From Prescottella equi (GTDB lineage Bacteria > Actinomycetota > Actinomycetes > Mycobacteriales > Mycobacteriaceae): a stretch of DNA of 64,000 nt. Under the pieces are notes generated by a model. That model was given only the letters and a program-made list of their open reading frames with translations. It did no database searches and was not told the origin of the DNA. This document shows positions 1 to 8,463 of the stretch, one piece after another. A program made the position numbers and the translations under genes. The stretch spans positions 1 through 64,000 of the forward strand of contig NZ_JAIVAH010000026.1 of NCBI RefSeq assembly GCF_020171745.1, written 5' to 3'. The first letter of the stretch is position 1. Each line of letters starts with the position of its first letter.

Positions 1-16
1 CCGCGTGGTTCGGAGG

Positions 17-2125
17 TCATCCAACCTTCCGTGCCCCGCGGCGGCCATCGACCATCACTCCGACAACGCCAGGAACCGTTGTCCGACCCCCATTGCCTGG
101 GAACAGTCGTGCGCTGATGGCCCCCGCCGATGGGAGATCATTGACTGGGTACTGGGGCGATGGAACTTTGCGAATCTCTCCGATTGTGAGGAAGTCGCCA
201 TCCTCGAGTTCCGCGAATGCATTGACGATGTGCTGCCCGATATCGCGTCGAATGGGGGCGGACGAACTACGAGTTGATTGGTCTGTCGGTTGTGTCCGTA
301 TGGGCGGTTGGTCACGGTCGGGAGTGAGGTCACGCTCCACATCACGGATGCGTCTGGGCTCACCCTCGACTGCGGTGGGACGCGGCCAGATCGCCACGGC
401 AGCCTGCGCCAGCGCCTCAGATCGGTGTTCGACCTGAGTCACGCCCCACTCCACCGGCAGAGATCTATTGAGCGTCAACGCGGAATGGGCGAGCAGGTGC
501 TCCCGTTTCCTTCTCCATGCAGCGTTGGACAGGCTGGAGTTGAGTTTTCCGGTGATCAGGGTGAGGTTCCCGATCGTATGAAGCAGACCGTCGCGTCGCT
601 CTTCCTCGGTTTCGGCCGCGGTTCGATCAGTTGGCAGCGGCCAGTGCTCGTGCCAGCTCTGCGGCATCAGGTGCTCGACGGACAGCTTCGAGCTTGCCGG
701 CATCGGTTCGGTTCGATCGGTCGTGAGGTGGTGCTCGAACGCCAGGAGAAGCCGCTGAAGCCGATCGCGTTTGAACAGTCGGTAGAGCGGAAGGGTTCTC
801 AACGATTCAGTCAGGTCGTTGTCGCTCGGCCAGAGTCCCGATTCGGAGTCCTGCTGCCCCAAGAACCCTTCGATCACTTCGTGTGCGGCACCGCCGGCGG
901 AGAGCTGGCGGAGCAGTTCGAGGAACAGCCGGTTGTAGTTCTTCGCGGTGAGCCGGCACACCGCGCGGCGCACCAGATATGCCTCGAGCAGTTCGAGTGC
1001 GCGTTGACGCTCGCTGCCTGCGGTGTGCGCGAACAACCACAGCAAGATGGGTGTGATCGTCTGCGTGTCGACGATCTCGAGGCGAGTCAGAATCCGCCGC
1101 TCAGGAGCGGTACCAATCCCTCCCGTTTCGAGCTCATCGTAGATCTCCGCGTATCGGGCCAAATCACTGAGGAATCCCTCGGCGAGGTCCGCATCGCCCC
1201 CGAAATGGCTTCGAGAGACCGCGAAAAGCTGGTGGGATTGAATCTCCCGCTGGAGGAACAGGGTAAGGAAGAACCCCACATAGACGTCCAGCCGCGGGCG
1301 TACCAGCCGGCCCTGCCGCACGTTCTTCTGCCACCGCTCGAGTTCCAGCGGCTCCCAGTACTTCTCGTAGAGTTGTTCGACCGGTCGACCACTGTCCTGC
1401 AGCGTCCGGAACAGTGCGTTCTTGATCAGGTCGGACGCGCGCAGGGCCGTTCCACGGGCGTTGAGCGTCTCGAAGATCACCTGCGCGTTGTCGTCGATCC
1501 CGAGGTCGATCACAACCAGCTCCAGGTGCTCGAGCATGACCTCGGCGAGTCCGTCCAAAACTGCCTCGACGTCGCCGTCCCCACACGCGGACCCGAAAGC
1601 GTCAATCTGTTCACGGAAGAACACGTAAGCCGACGCGATCCTCGGAAGCGCCGGATCACGTGTGCTGTCTCGATACGCGCCACGCATTACGTCGGCATAG
1701 GCGGCTCGATCACGGTTGGTCGGCCACAATTTGAACTCTTCGTCGGGGCCGTCGACATAGTCCGCGTCGTTCTTCAGGGTCTTGGCGAGGCGACTCGACA
1801 GTCGTGTCTTGATCCCCGCCGCCATGTATGCATCTCGCAGTGCCGCGATGAGAATCTGCAGCGTCGTGAGCCGCTGCTGACCATCGATCACTTCCCGAAC
1901 TTCGAGGCTGCCCAGTGCGCCCCGCTTCTGTTCGAGCACGATCGCGCCGAGGAAGTGCGGAGGCGTTTCGCCGTCCTCGCGGCGGTCGAACGTCGCGACG
2001 ACGTCTTCCCACAACGGTGCCCACTGTTCGTCCTCATCCCAGACGTACGGGCGTTGGAACAGCGGTACGACCAATCGCACATCGCTCCGGAACACCGTCT
2101 TCAACCTGCGCGGATGCGCTTCCAC
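17..2125 (-). CDS. DUF262/DUF1524 nuclease (GmrSD/SspE-like)
   Basis: A 702-residue protein with the two-domain layout of modification-dependent nucleases such as GmrSD, BrxU and SspE. The N-terminal DUF262 NTPase-like part shows PLFQRPYVW (21-29) and the family's DGQQR motif (81-85). The C-terminal DUF1524 part shows EHLMPQ around His485, then IGNLTLI around 516-522 and an Asn-rich HNH-like tail. Known relatives cut DNA carrying modified bases or respond to phosphorothioated DNA, so a role against phages with modified genomes is inferred. The GTG start has a very strong ribosome site (GGGAGGGA) five bases upstream. It is divergent from the type III-like operon to its right. No dnd/ssp modification genes are in the window, so it probably acts alone or with genes further left. 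Confidence 0.85.
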   Translation of the reverse strand: MEAHPRRLKTVFRSDVRLVVPLFQRPYVWDEDEQWAPLWEDVVATFDRREDGETPPHFLGAIVLEQKRGALGSLEVREVIDGQQRLTTLQILIAALRDAYMAAGIKTRLSSRLAKTLKNDADYVDGPDEEFKLWPTNRDRAAYADVMRGAYRDSTRDPALPRIASAYVFFREQIDAFGSACGDGDVEAVLDGLAEVMLEHLELVVIDLGIDDNAQVIFETLNARGTALRASDLIKNALFRTLQDSGRPVEQLYEKYWEPLELERWQKNVRQGRLVRPRLDVYVGFFLTLFLQREIQSHQLFAVSRSHFGGDADLAEGFLSDLARYAEIYDELETGGIGTAPERRILTRLEIVDTQTITPILLWLFAHTAGSERQRALELLEAYLVRRAVCRLTAKNYNRLFLELLRQLSAGGAAHEVIEGFLGQQDSESGLWPSDNDLTESLRTLPLYRLFKRDRLQRLLLAFEHHLTTDRTEPMPASSKLSVEHLMPQSWHEHWPLPTDRTAAETEEERRDGLLHTIGNLTLITGKLNSSLSNAAWRRKREHLLAHSALTLNRSLPVEWGVTQVEHRSEALAQAAVAIWPRPTAVEGEPRRIRDVERDLTPDRDQPPIRTQPTDQSTRSSSAPIRRDIGQHIVNAFAELEDGDFLTIGEIRKVPSPQYPVNDLPSAGAISARLFPGNGGRTTVPGVVGVMVDGRRGARKVG

Positions 2126-2630
2126 TAGTCCCTCCCGAACTCAAACCGCCAGTCGTAGCTACCAATAGTCACATGGCGCCATCGAGGAACCTCGGGACCG
2201 CCCTTGCGACCACAACACCGTCCGTCCCAATCGAGCGAGGCCAGATGCCGAATAGGGTCCCGCATGGGGGTCCGACACCGTTTGTTGCGGCATCGGCGCC
2301 TACCGCAGATGACGCCATCTCCGTTGCTAGGATCAGCGACATAAGCGCGACCGCCGTCGGCCGCGGGGGACCGATCGACCACGGGCGGTGGGATGGAGAA
2401 CAACCGGACAGTCGTGTCCCACGCACTTGCGTTAGGGACACGAAATTCTCGCCAACTCGAGGTATGGCGGACGCAATCGGTAGGTCACCCGCAGGTCATC
2501 CATCTCCTGTTGTAGGCGGCGTCGACCAATCCGTTCGGTTTTGTCCCAGCCAAATCGGCCAGGGCAATGGAAATCTCTGCAGAACCCCACTGCCGGTGTC
2601 GCTCCGCGACCCTTTGCGAATCGAGGCAGC
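2126..2630. other. Intergenic stretch between divergent defence genes
   Basis: About 500 bases separate the divergent DUF262 gene and the helicase operon, so promoters for both should lie here. A minus-strand open frame of up to 92 codons (about 2403 to 2125) ends in TAGTG, where its stop touches the DUF262 start. It contains several Cys and Arg residues and ends in SYDWRFEFGRD. Its only long-form start is TTG, it has no ribosome site and it matches no family I know, so I do not call it as a gene. No repeat array, RNA gene or clear terminator was seen. Confidence 0.5.
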
Positions 2631-5600
2631 ATGCGCATCATCGACAACATCAACGAATTGCTCGGGGATGATCTGAAGTCCGAGATCACGCCCGGCTCGA
2701 AGGTTCGGATTGCGGCATCGACCTTCTCGATCTTCGCCTTCGAGGCTCTGCGCAAGGAGCTCGAGCAAGTGGAGGAACTGGAGTTCATCTTCACGTCTCC
2801 GTCATTCGTGACGAGCACGGCCACTGACAGGATCCCGAAGGAACGTCGAGAGTTCTTCATTCCTCAGGCGCGTGGTGGTGAGTCGAGTCTGTACAGCTCG
2901 GAGTTCGAGATCCGGCTACGGAACAAGCTCACTCAACGAGCGATCGCGAAGGAATGCGCAGATTGGGTGCGCCGGAAGGTGACATTCCGGTCGAACTCGA
3001 CCGGGAACCCGATGCAGCAGTTCGCGGTGGTCGATGACACGGCCGCGTACATGCCGCTTCAGGGCTTCACAACCGCCGACCTCGGCTACGCCCGCGGCAA
3101 CGCCGTTTCCAACATGGTTCAACGCATCGACGATGCTCCGATGACGGCCCAGTGCATTCAGTTGTTCGATCAGATCTGGAACAGTCACGATCAGCTCCAG
3201 GATGTGACTCAGGCTGTCCACGAACATATTTCGAGCGTGTATGCCGAGAACTCTCCGGCCCGCATCTACTTCCTGATCCTCTACAACCTGTTCGCCGAGT
3301 TCCTCGACGACATCAACGAGGATGTACTGCCCAACGACCGCACCGGCTACCAGGACACGCAGGTCTGGAACGCGCTCTACAACTTCCAGAAGGATGCGGC
3401 GACCGGGATCATCAACAAGCTCGAGACCTACAACGGCTGCATCCTCGCCGATAGTGTCGGCCTCGGTAAGACATTCACCGCGCTCGCAGTCATCAAGTAC
3501 TACGAGCTGAGAAACAAGTCGGTACTCGTGCTGTGCCCGAAGAAGCTCGCCGAGAACTGGACGAACTATAACGCGAACTTGACCACCAACGTCTTCGCCG
3601 GCGACCGGTTCAACTACGACGTGCTCGCCCACACCGACCTGTCCCGCACCCGGGGCGAGTCGATGGGGCTGCGGCTGGACCGGATCAACTGGGGCACCTA
3701 CGACCTAGTCGTGATCGACGAGTCGCACAACTTCCGCAACGCCGACTTCTCCGATGAGAAGGAATCCCGCTACCAGCGGCTGATGCGGCAGGTGATCCGC
3801 GAGGGTGTGAAGACGAAGGTCCTCATGCTCTCGGCCACCCCGGTGAACAACAAGTTCAGCGACCTCAAGAACCAGCTCCAGCTCGCATACGAAGGCGAGT
3901 CGGACAACCTTGCCAAGCACCTCAACATTTCGACGACCGTCGAGAAGGTGTTCAAGGACGCGCAGACGGTGTTCAATGCGTGGTCGAAGCTCGATGCCGA
4001 GGACCGCACGACGGACCGCATCCTGAAGATGCTCGACTTTGACTTCTTCGAGTTGCTCGACGCCGTGACGATCGCCCGCTCCCGCAAACACATTCAGGCG
4101 TTCTACGACACCACCGAGATCGGCGTGTTCCCGAAACGTCTGCCGCCCAAGTCGATTCGGCAGCCGCTCACGGATGTTGCCGATGTCCCGACGTTCAACG
4201 AGATCTTCGAGCAGCTGCAGCAGCTCACGCTGGCCGTGTACACGCCGTTGGCGTACGTGTTTCCCAGTCGCCTCCAGAAGTACGAGGACCTTTACAACGT
4301 CGGCACGGCCGGCGGGAAGCCAAATCTGGGGCAGCGTGGGCGTGAGCAGGGCGTGAAGAAGCTCATGACGGTCAACCTGCTCAAACGCCTCGAGAGCTCG
4401 GTCGAGGCGTTCCGGCTGACGCTGACGAAGATCGAGGGGACCGTCGATCGAACTCTCAGCCGGCTCGATGGGCGCCACGGCGCGCTCACCGATATGGACA
4501 TCGACCTGGACAATCTCGAGGTCGACGACGAGGACACGGCAGACGCCGAGGCGCTCGTGTTCGGGAACAAGATCAAGATCGATCTCCAGGACATCGACGT
4601 CGACTCCTGGCAGCGAGATCTGTGGAACGACCGCGAGACGCTGCACCGACTGGTCACCGAGATGCACAAGATCACGCCCGAACACGATCTGAAACTGCGC
4701 GCCTTGAAGGACCTCATCGCGGACAAGGCTGCGAACCCGATCAACGACGGGAACCGCAAGGTGTTGATCTTCTCCGCGTTCGCTGACACCGCCAACTACC
4801 TCTACCGCGAGCTCGGCCCCGCGCTGAGCCCCGCCGGTATGGAACTCGGGCTCGTCACCGGCGGCGGGAACGGGGCGAAGACCACGATCGGCACCGGATA
4901 CGACTTCCAGTCAGTCCTCACCCTGTTCTCGCCGCGGTCGAAGCAACGGCACCTGACCATGCCGAAGGCAACGATCGAGATCGACGTCCTGATCGGCACC
5001 GATGTGATCAGCGAGGGTCAGAATCTTCAGGACTGCGACTACCTGGTCAACTACGACATCCACTGGAATCCGGTGCGGATCATCCAGCGGTTCGGCCGGG
5101 TCGACCGCATCGGATCGACGAACAACCACATTCAGCTGGTGAACTTCTGGCCCGACATCTCCCTCGACGAGTACATCAACCTCAAGGAGCGGGTCGAGAA
5201 CCGGATGGTCATCGCCGACCTCGCCGGTACCGCCGACGACAATATCCTCACCCTCGAAGATTCCGATGCCGCCTTCCGTAAGGAGCAGCTCCGCAAGCTG
5301 CAGGACGATGTCATCGAGTTGGAGGATGTGCGAAGCGGAGTCTCGATCACCGATTTGGGACTCAACGACTTCCGCATGGACCTGCTCGGCTATATCAAGG
5401 AGTACGGCGACCTGGCGGCCGCACCGAAGGGCCTGCACGCCGTGGTACCCGCAGACCCGGCCAAGGGGCTGAAACCGGGCGTAATCTTCGCACTACGGAA
5501 CGTGAACGCCGACGAGAACATCAACCGTGGCAATCGCCTGCACCCGCACTACCTCGTCTACCTCGGCGACAACGGCACCGTCATCGCCGACCACACCGAG

Positions 5601-5903
5601 GCCAAACATCTGCTCGACCTCATCCGGACCGGATGCCGCCCCCACGATCAACCCGTCGCTGACGCAGTCCGCACCTTCAACGCAGCCACCGGTGAGGGCG
5701 CGAACATGGAGCGGTACTCCGAACTGCTCACCGACGCGATCTACTCGATGATCGACGTCACCGAGGAACGCGACATCGACAGCCTGTTCACCGGTGGCCA
5801 CACAACTGCACTCACGCAGACGATCGCCGGACTCGAGGATTTCGAGCTCATCGCCTTTATCGCGATCGTCGACACTACGCAGGGGGCATCACCCGATGAG
5901 TGA
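2631..5903 (+). CDS. PLD-domain SNF2-family helicase of type III-like restriction operon
   Basis: A 1090-residue superfamily 2 helicase. The first ~190 residues resemble a phospholipase D-like fold and are followed by a RecA-like core. Walker A is DSVGLGKT (274-281), Walker B is DESH (363-366), and the SNF2 C-terminal arginine-finger motif is QRFGRVDRIGS (819-829). It probably translocates on DNA using ATP. The ATG chosen has GAGG at good spacing. The frame is open 30 codons further upstream, but that extension has no ribosome site and reads like noncoding sequence. The stop overlaps the next start by 8 bases, so it is co-translated with the DUF4391 gene and the Mod/Res pair. Helicases of this type are repeatedly seen beside DUF4391 and type III Mod/Res genes. 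Its exact job in restriction is not known to me. Confidence 0.88.
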   Translation: MRIIDNINELLGDDLKSEITPGSKVRIAASTFSIFAFEALRKELEQVEELEFIFTSPSFVTSTATDRIPKERREFFIPQARGGESSLYSSEFEIRLRNKLTQRAIAKECADWVRRKVTFRSNSTGNPMQQFAVVDDTAAYMPLQGFTTADLGYARGNAVSNMVQRIDDAPMTAQCIQLFDQIWNSHDQLQDVTQAVHEHISSVYAENSPARIYFLILYNLFAEFLDDINEDVLPNDRTGYQDTQVWNALYNFQKDAATGIINKLETYNGCILADSVGLGKTFTALAVIKYYELRNKSVLVLCPKKLAENWTNYNANLTTNVFAGDRFNYDVLAHTDLSRTRGESMGLRLDRINWGTYDLVVIDESHNFRNADFSDEKESRYQRLMRQVIREGVKTKVLMLSATPVNNKFSDLKNQLQLAYEGESDNLAKHLNISTTVEKVFKDAQTVFNAWSKLDAEDRTTDRILKMLDFDFFELLDAVTIARSRKHIQAFYDTTEIGVFPKRLPPKSIRQPLTDVADVPTFNEIFEQLQQLTLAVYTPLAYVFPSRLQKYEDLYNVGTAGGKPNLGQRGREQGVKKLMTVNLLKRLESSVEAFRLTLTKIEGTVDRTLSRLDGRHGALTDMDIDLDNLEVDDEDTADAEALVFGNKIKIDLQDIDVDSWQRDLWNDRETLHRLVTEMHKITPEHDLKLRALKDLIADKAANPINDGNRKVLIFSAFADTANYLYRELGPALSPAGMELGLVTGGGNGAKTTIGTGYDFQSVLTLFSPRSKQRHLTMPKATIEIDVLIGTDVISEGQNLQDCDYLVNYDIHWNPVRIIQRFGRVDRIGSTNNHIQLVNFWPDISLDEYINLKERVENRMVIADLAGTADDNILTLEDSDAAFRKEQLRKLQDDVIELEDVRSGVSITDLGLNDFRMDLLGYIKEYGDLAAAPKGLHAVVPADPAKGLKPGVIFALRNVNADENINRGNRLHPHYLVYLGDNGTVIADHTEAKHLLDLIRTGCRPHDQPVADAVRTFNAATGEGANMERYSELLTDAIYSMIDVTEERDIDSLFTGGHTTALTQTIAGLEDFELIAFIAIVDTTQGASPDE

Positions 5904-6573
5904 GCTCGCCGCCAACTTCCTATACCGCTGGCCCGACGCCGCGCAGTTTGGCAGCCGAATCCCGAAGGAGAAGTTCTACGAGCACGGCACCGTCCCCGCG
6001 GCGGTGCGGGAGAAGTTTGTCTCCGAAGTGCGACGCATCACCTGGGCGTACAAGCTCGCTGAATCCACCGTCAACCTGCCCGGCAGCGACGCAGTCTCGG
6101 AGATCCAGGTGTTCCGGATCGACACGAAAGGCACCGACGTCACGGAGTCAGTGTTGACCGCGATCGACAAGGCCATCCCGTTCCCGATCGTCTTCGAAAT
6201 CAGCCGCGGCCACGGCGAGGACGAGCACACCCGGATGATCGCCTCGCACAAACAACTCGGCTCTGGTGCACCGAAACTCAGTACCTACTACTGGACCGAC
6301 TGGCAGCCTGCCGGCACTGATCGCCGACCGCTACCAACCGCGATCACCCTGCCTGCCCTCTACACCGCGCTCCTGGAGCCGTTGATGCCGGTGGCGACGC
6401 GGCCGGGTGAGGACAACTCGGAGGTCTCAGCCAGACTGGACACCGCGCGAACGCTCGAACGCGAGATCGCGACGCTGGAGCGCAAGCTCCGCACCGAGCC
6501 GCAGTTCAACCGCAAGGTGGCGCTGCGCCGGACCCTGAAGAAGAAGCAAACAGAGTTGAACTCATTGAGATGA
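5896..6573 (+). CDS. DUF4391 domain protein
   Basis: A 225-residue protein of the DUF4391 family, which travels with helicase and type III restriction genes and has no settled biochemical role. The globular N-terminal region (about 1-165) contains the stretch around IQVFRIDTKGTDV and IPFPIVFEI. The last ~50 residues are charged and predicted to form a coiled coil (LEREIATLERKLR...), suggesting a docking or assembly role. The start overlaps the helicase stop by 8 bases, and Mod begins 17 bases after this gene, so all are one transcript. Possible roles are an adaptor between helicase and Mod/Res or a specificity factor. Both are inference. Confidence 0.8.
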   Translation: MSELAANFLYRWPDAAQFGSRIPKEKFYEHGTVPAAVREKFVSEVRRITWAYKLAESTVNLPGSDAVSEIQVFRIDTKGTDVTESVLTAIDKAIPFPIVFEISRGHGEDEHTRMIASHKQLGSGAPKLSTYYWTDWQPAGTDRRPLPTAITLPALYTALLEPLMPVATRPGEDNSEVSARLDTARTLEREIATLERKLRTEPQFNRKVALRRTLKKKQTELNSLR

Positions 6574-6590
6574 AGAGGCAGAACTAACCC

Positions 6591-8459
6591 GTGGAGAAAC
6601 TGCGCATGACCTCCCCCGACTTGACCGATGCGAACATCGACAAACTCGCGAAACTGTTCCCCAGCGTAGTCACCGAGACCGTCGACGGCGACGGTAATCC
6701 GAAGCGAGCCATCGACTTCGACCTCCTCCGCCAGGAACTCTCCGACCATGTCGTCGACGGCCCTCAGGAGCGCTACCAGCTCGACTGGCCCGGCAAGCGC
6801 GCCGCTGCCTTCGCAGCCAACGCCCCCATCGCTAAGACACTCCGACCCGTACGCAAGGAATCCGTCGACTTCGACACCACTAAGAATCTCTTCATCGAGG
6901 GCGACAATCTCGAGGCCTTGAAGCTACTACAGGAGTCGTACCTCGGAAAGATAAAGGTCATCTTCGCTGACCCTCCCTACAACACAGGATCTGACCTCGT
7001 TTACGAGGACGATTTTTCCACGTCTGCCTCTGACTACCTTTCGCGTTCGGGCGAGCTCGACGAGCGAGGGAGGCTAAATACCAACCCGCTCACTAACGGT
7101 CGCTTCCACTCCGACTGGCTGACGATGATGTACCCACGACTGCGCCTCGCCCGTAACCTTCTGTCCGACGACGGAGTGATGTTTGTCACCATTGGCGACC
7201 ACGAAGGTGCGAATCTTCGTGTCCTGATGGACGAGATTTTCGGCACTGCAAACTTCGTTGCCACGATTGTCTGGCAGTCCCGAACTTCTATTTCGGATGA
7301 CCAAGAAATCTCGGCGAACCACAACTATGTTCTGGCATACGCTCGAAACCGCGAGCAACTTACCTTTTGGGGTGAGCCGCTTCGATCGACCGAGTACTCG
7401 AATCCCGACGGCGATCCACGGGGTCCATGGAAACTCGTTCCCCTTGACGCGAATAAGCCTGGAGGTGACACGAACTATGAGGTCGTGAATCCCGATACAG
7501 GTCAGGGATTTTGGCCTCCGGCTGGTCGATCGTGGGCCATCAACCCTCGTTCGATGCAGGACCTGATCGACGATGGCCGGGTCAAGTTCGGACTTAAGGG
7601 CGACAGCGCACCCAAGCGCAAACTCTACCTCAACGAGAGAATTCAACGAGGCGACACACGTACACCGAGTTCACTGCTCCTTGATGCTGGCACGACGAAG
7701 GACGGCAGCGAGGAGGTGGCAAAAATCCTTGGGGGGAAGAAGATCTTCGACTACCCCAAGCCCGTGTCGCTCCTCTCCCGGCTAATCAGGTACGGGGCCG
7801 CGGGCGCGAAGGATTGCACCGTGCTTGACTTCTTCGCGGGGTCTGGCACCACGGCAGAAGCCGTCATGCGCCTCAACTTGGACGATGATGGTGCACGGAA
7901 GTTCATTGCCATTCAGTACCCGGAGGTGGTTGGCATTTCAACGCCTGCGGCGAAGGCGGGCTATGCGACGATCGCAGATGTGGCCAAGGCGCGGATCCGC
8001 AGGGCGGGCCAGTTGGCAGCCGCACAGGCGGGACTCGCGAATGAGCACATGGACTTCGGATTTCGGGTGTTCGAGGTCGATACCACCAACATGACTGACG
8101 TGCTGCGCTCCCCAGACGAGACCGATCAGCTCGCACTCGGCCAATTGGAGAGCAGCACTAAGCCTGGCCGATCGTCTGAAGACCTGCTGTTCCAAGTGCT
8201 GCTCGACTGGGGTCTTGAGCTGACCATGCCTGTTGAGGTCGAACAGACCGACGGCCATGACGTGTTCGTGGTCGAGTACGGTGCGCTGATCGCGTGCTTC
8301 GACTCGGAGGTCAGCCCCGAACTCGTGCGGACCATCGCCAAGCGTGAGCCTCTACGTGCAGTCTTCCGTGACTCCAGCTTCGCATCGGACGACGCCCGCA
8401 TCAACGCGGAGCAGATCTTCCGTGAGGTATCGCCGGCCACGGACGTGAAGGCTATCTGA
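6591..8459 (+). CDS. mod: Type III restriction-modification DNA methyltransferase (Mod)
   Basis: A 622-residue beta-class N6-adenine (or N4-cytosine) methyltransferase. The catalytic motif DPPYNTG (127-133) precedes the SAM-binding motif DFFAGSGTT (413-421), the order typical of type III Mod. The N-terminus, MEKLRM...SPDLTDANI, matches how Mod proteins usually begin and supports the GTG start. An ATG 15 bases downstream with its own GGAG is the alternative. The region between the two motifs (about residues 140-400) should hold the target recognition domain. Its DNA is visibly less GC-rich than either end of the gene, as expected if recognition domains are swapped by recombination. Mod would modify host DNA and also direct Res. 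Confidence 0.93.
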   Translation: MEKLRMTSPDLTDANIDKLAKLFPSVVTETVDGDGNPKRAIDFDLLRQELSDHVVDGPQERYQLDWPGKRAAAFAANAPIAKTLRPVRKESVDFDTTKNLFIEGDNLEALKLLQESYLGKIKVIFADPPYNTGSDLVYEDDFSTSASDYLSRSGELDERGRLNTNPLTNGRFHSDWLTMMYPRLRLARNLLSDDGVMFVTIGDHEGANLRVLMDEIFGTANFVATIVWQSRTSISDDQEISANHNYVLAYARNREQLTFWGEPLRSTEYSNPDGDPRGPWKLVPLDANKPGGDTNYEVVNPDTGQGFWPPAGRSWAINPRSMQDLIDDGRVKFGLKGDSAPKRKLYLNERIQRGDTRTPSSLLLDAGTTKDGSEEVAKILGGKKIFDYPKPVSLLSRLIRYGAAGAKDCTVLDFFAGSGTTAEAVMRLNLDDDGARKFIAIQYPEVVGISTPAAKAGYATIADVAKARIRRAGQLAAAQAGLANEHMDFGFRVFEVDTTNMTDVLRSPDETDQLALGQLESSTKPGRSSEDLLFQVLLDWGLELTMPVEVEQTDGHDVFVVEYGALIACFDSEVSPELVRTIAKREPLRAVFRDSSFASDDARINAEQIFREVSPATDVKAI

Positions 8460-8463
8460 TCTC

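Noticed and set aside
278-2128. Plus-strand open frame of 616 codons
   Set aside because: It is the antisense of the DUF262/DUF1524 gene. High GC keeps opposite frames open; it has no ribosome site or domain.
2125-2403. Possible small gene joined to DUF262 by a TAGTG overlap
   Set aside because: The overlap is suggestive, but the long form starts with TTG, there is no ribosome site, and no family is recognised.
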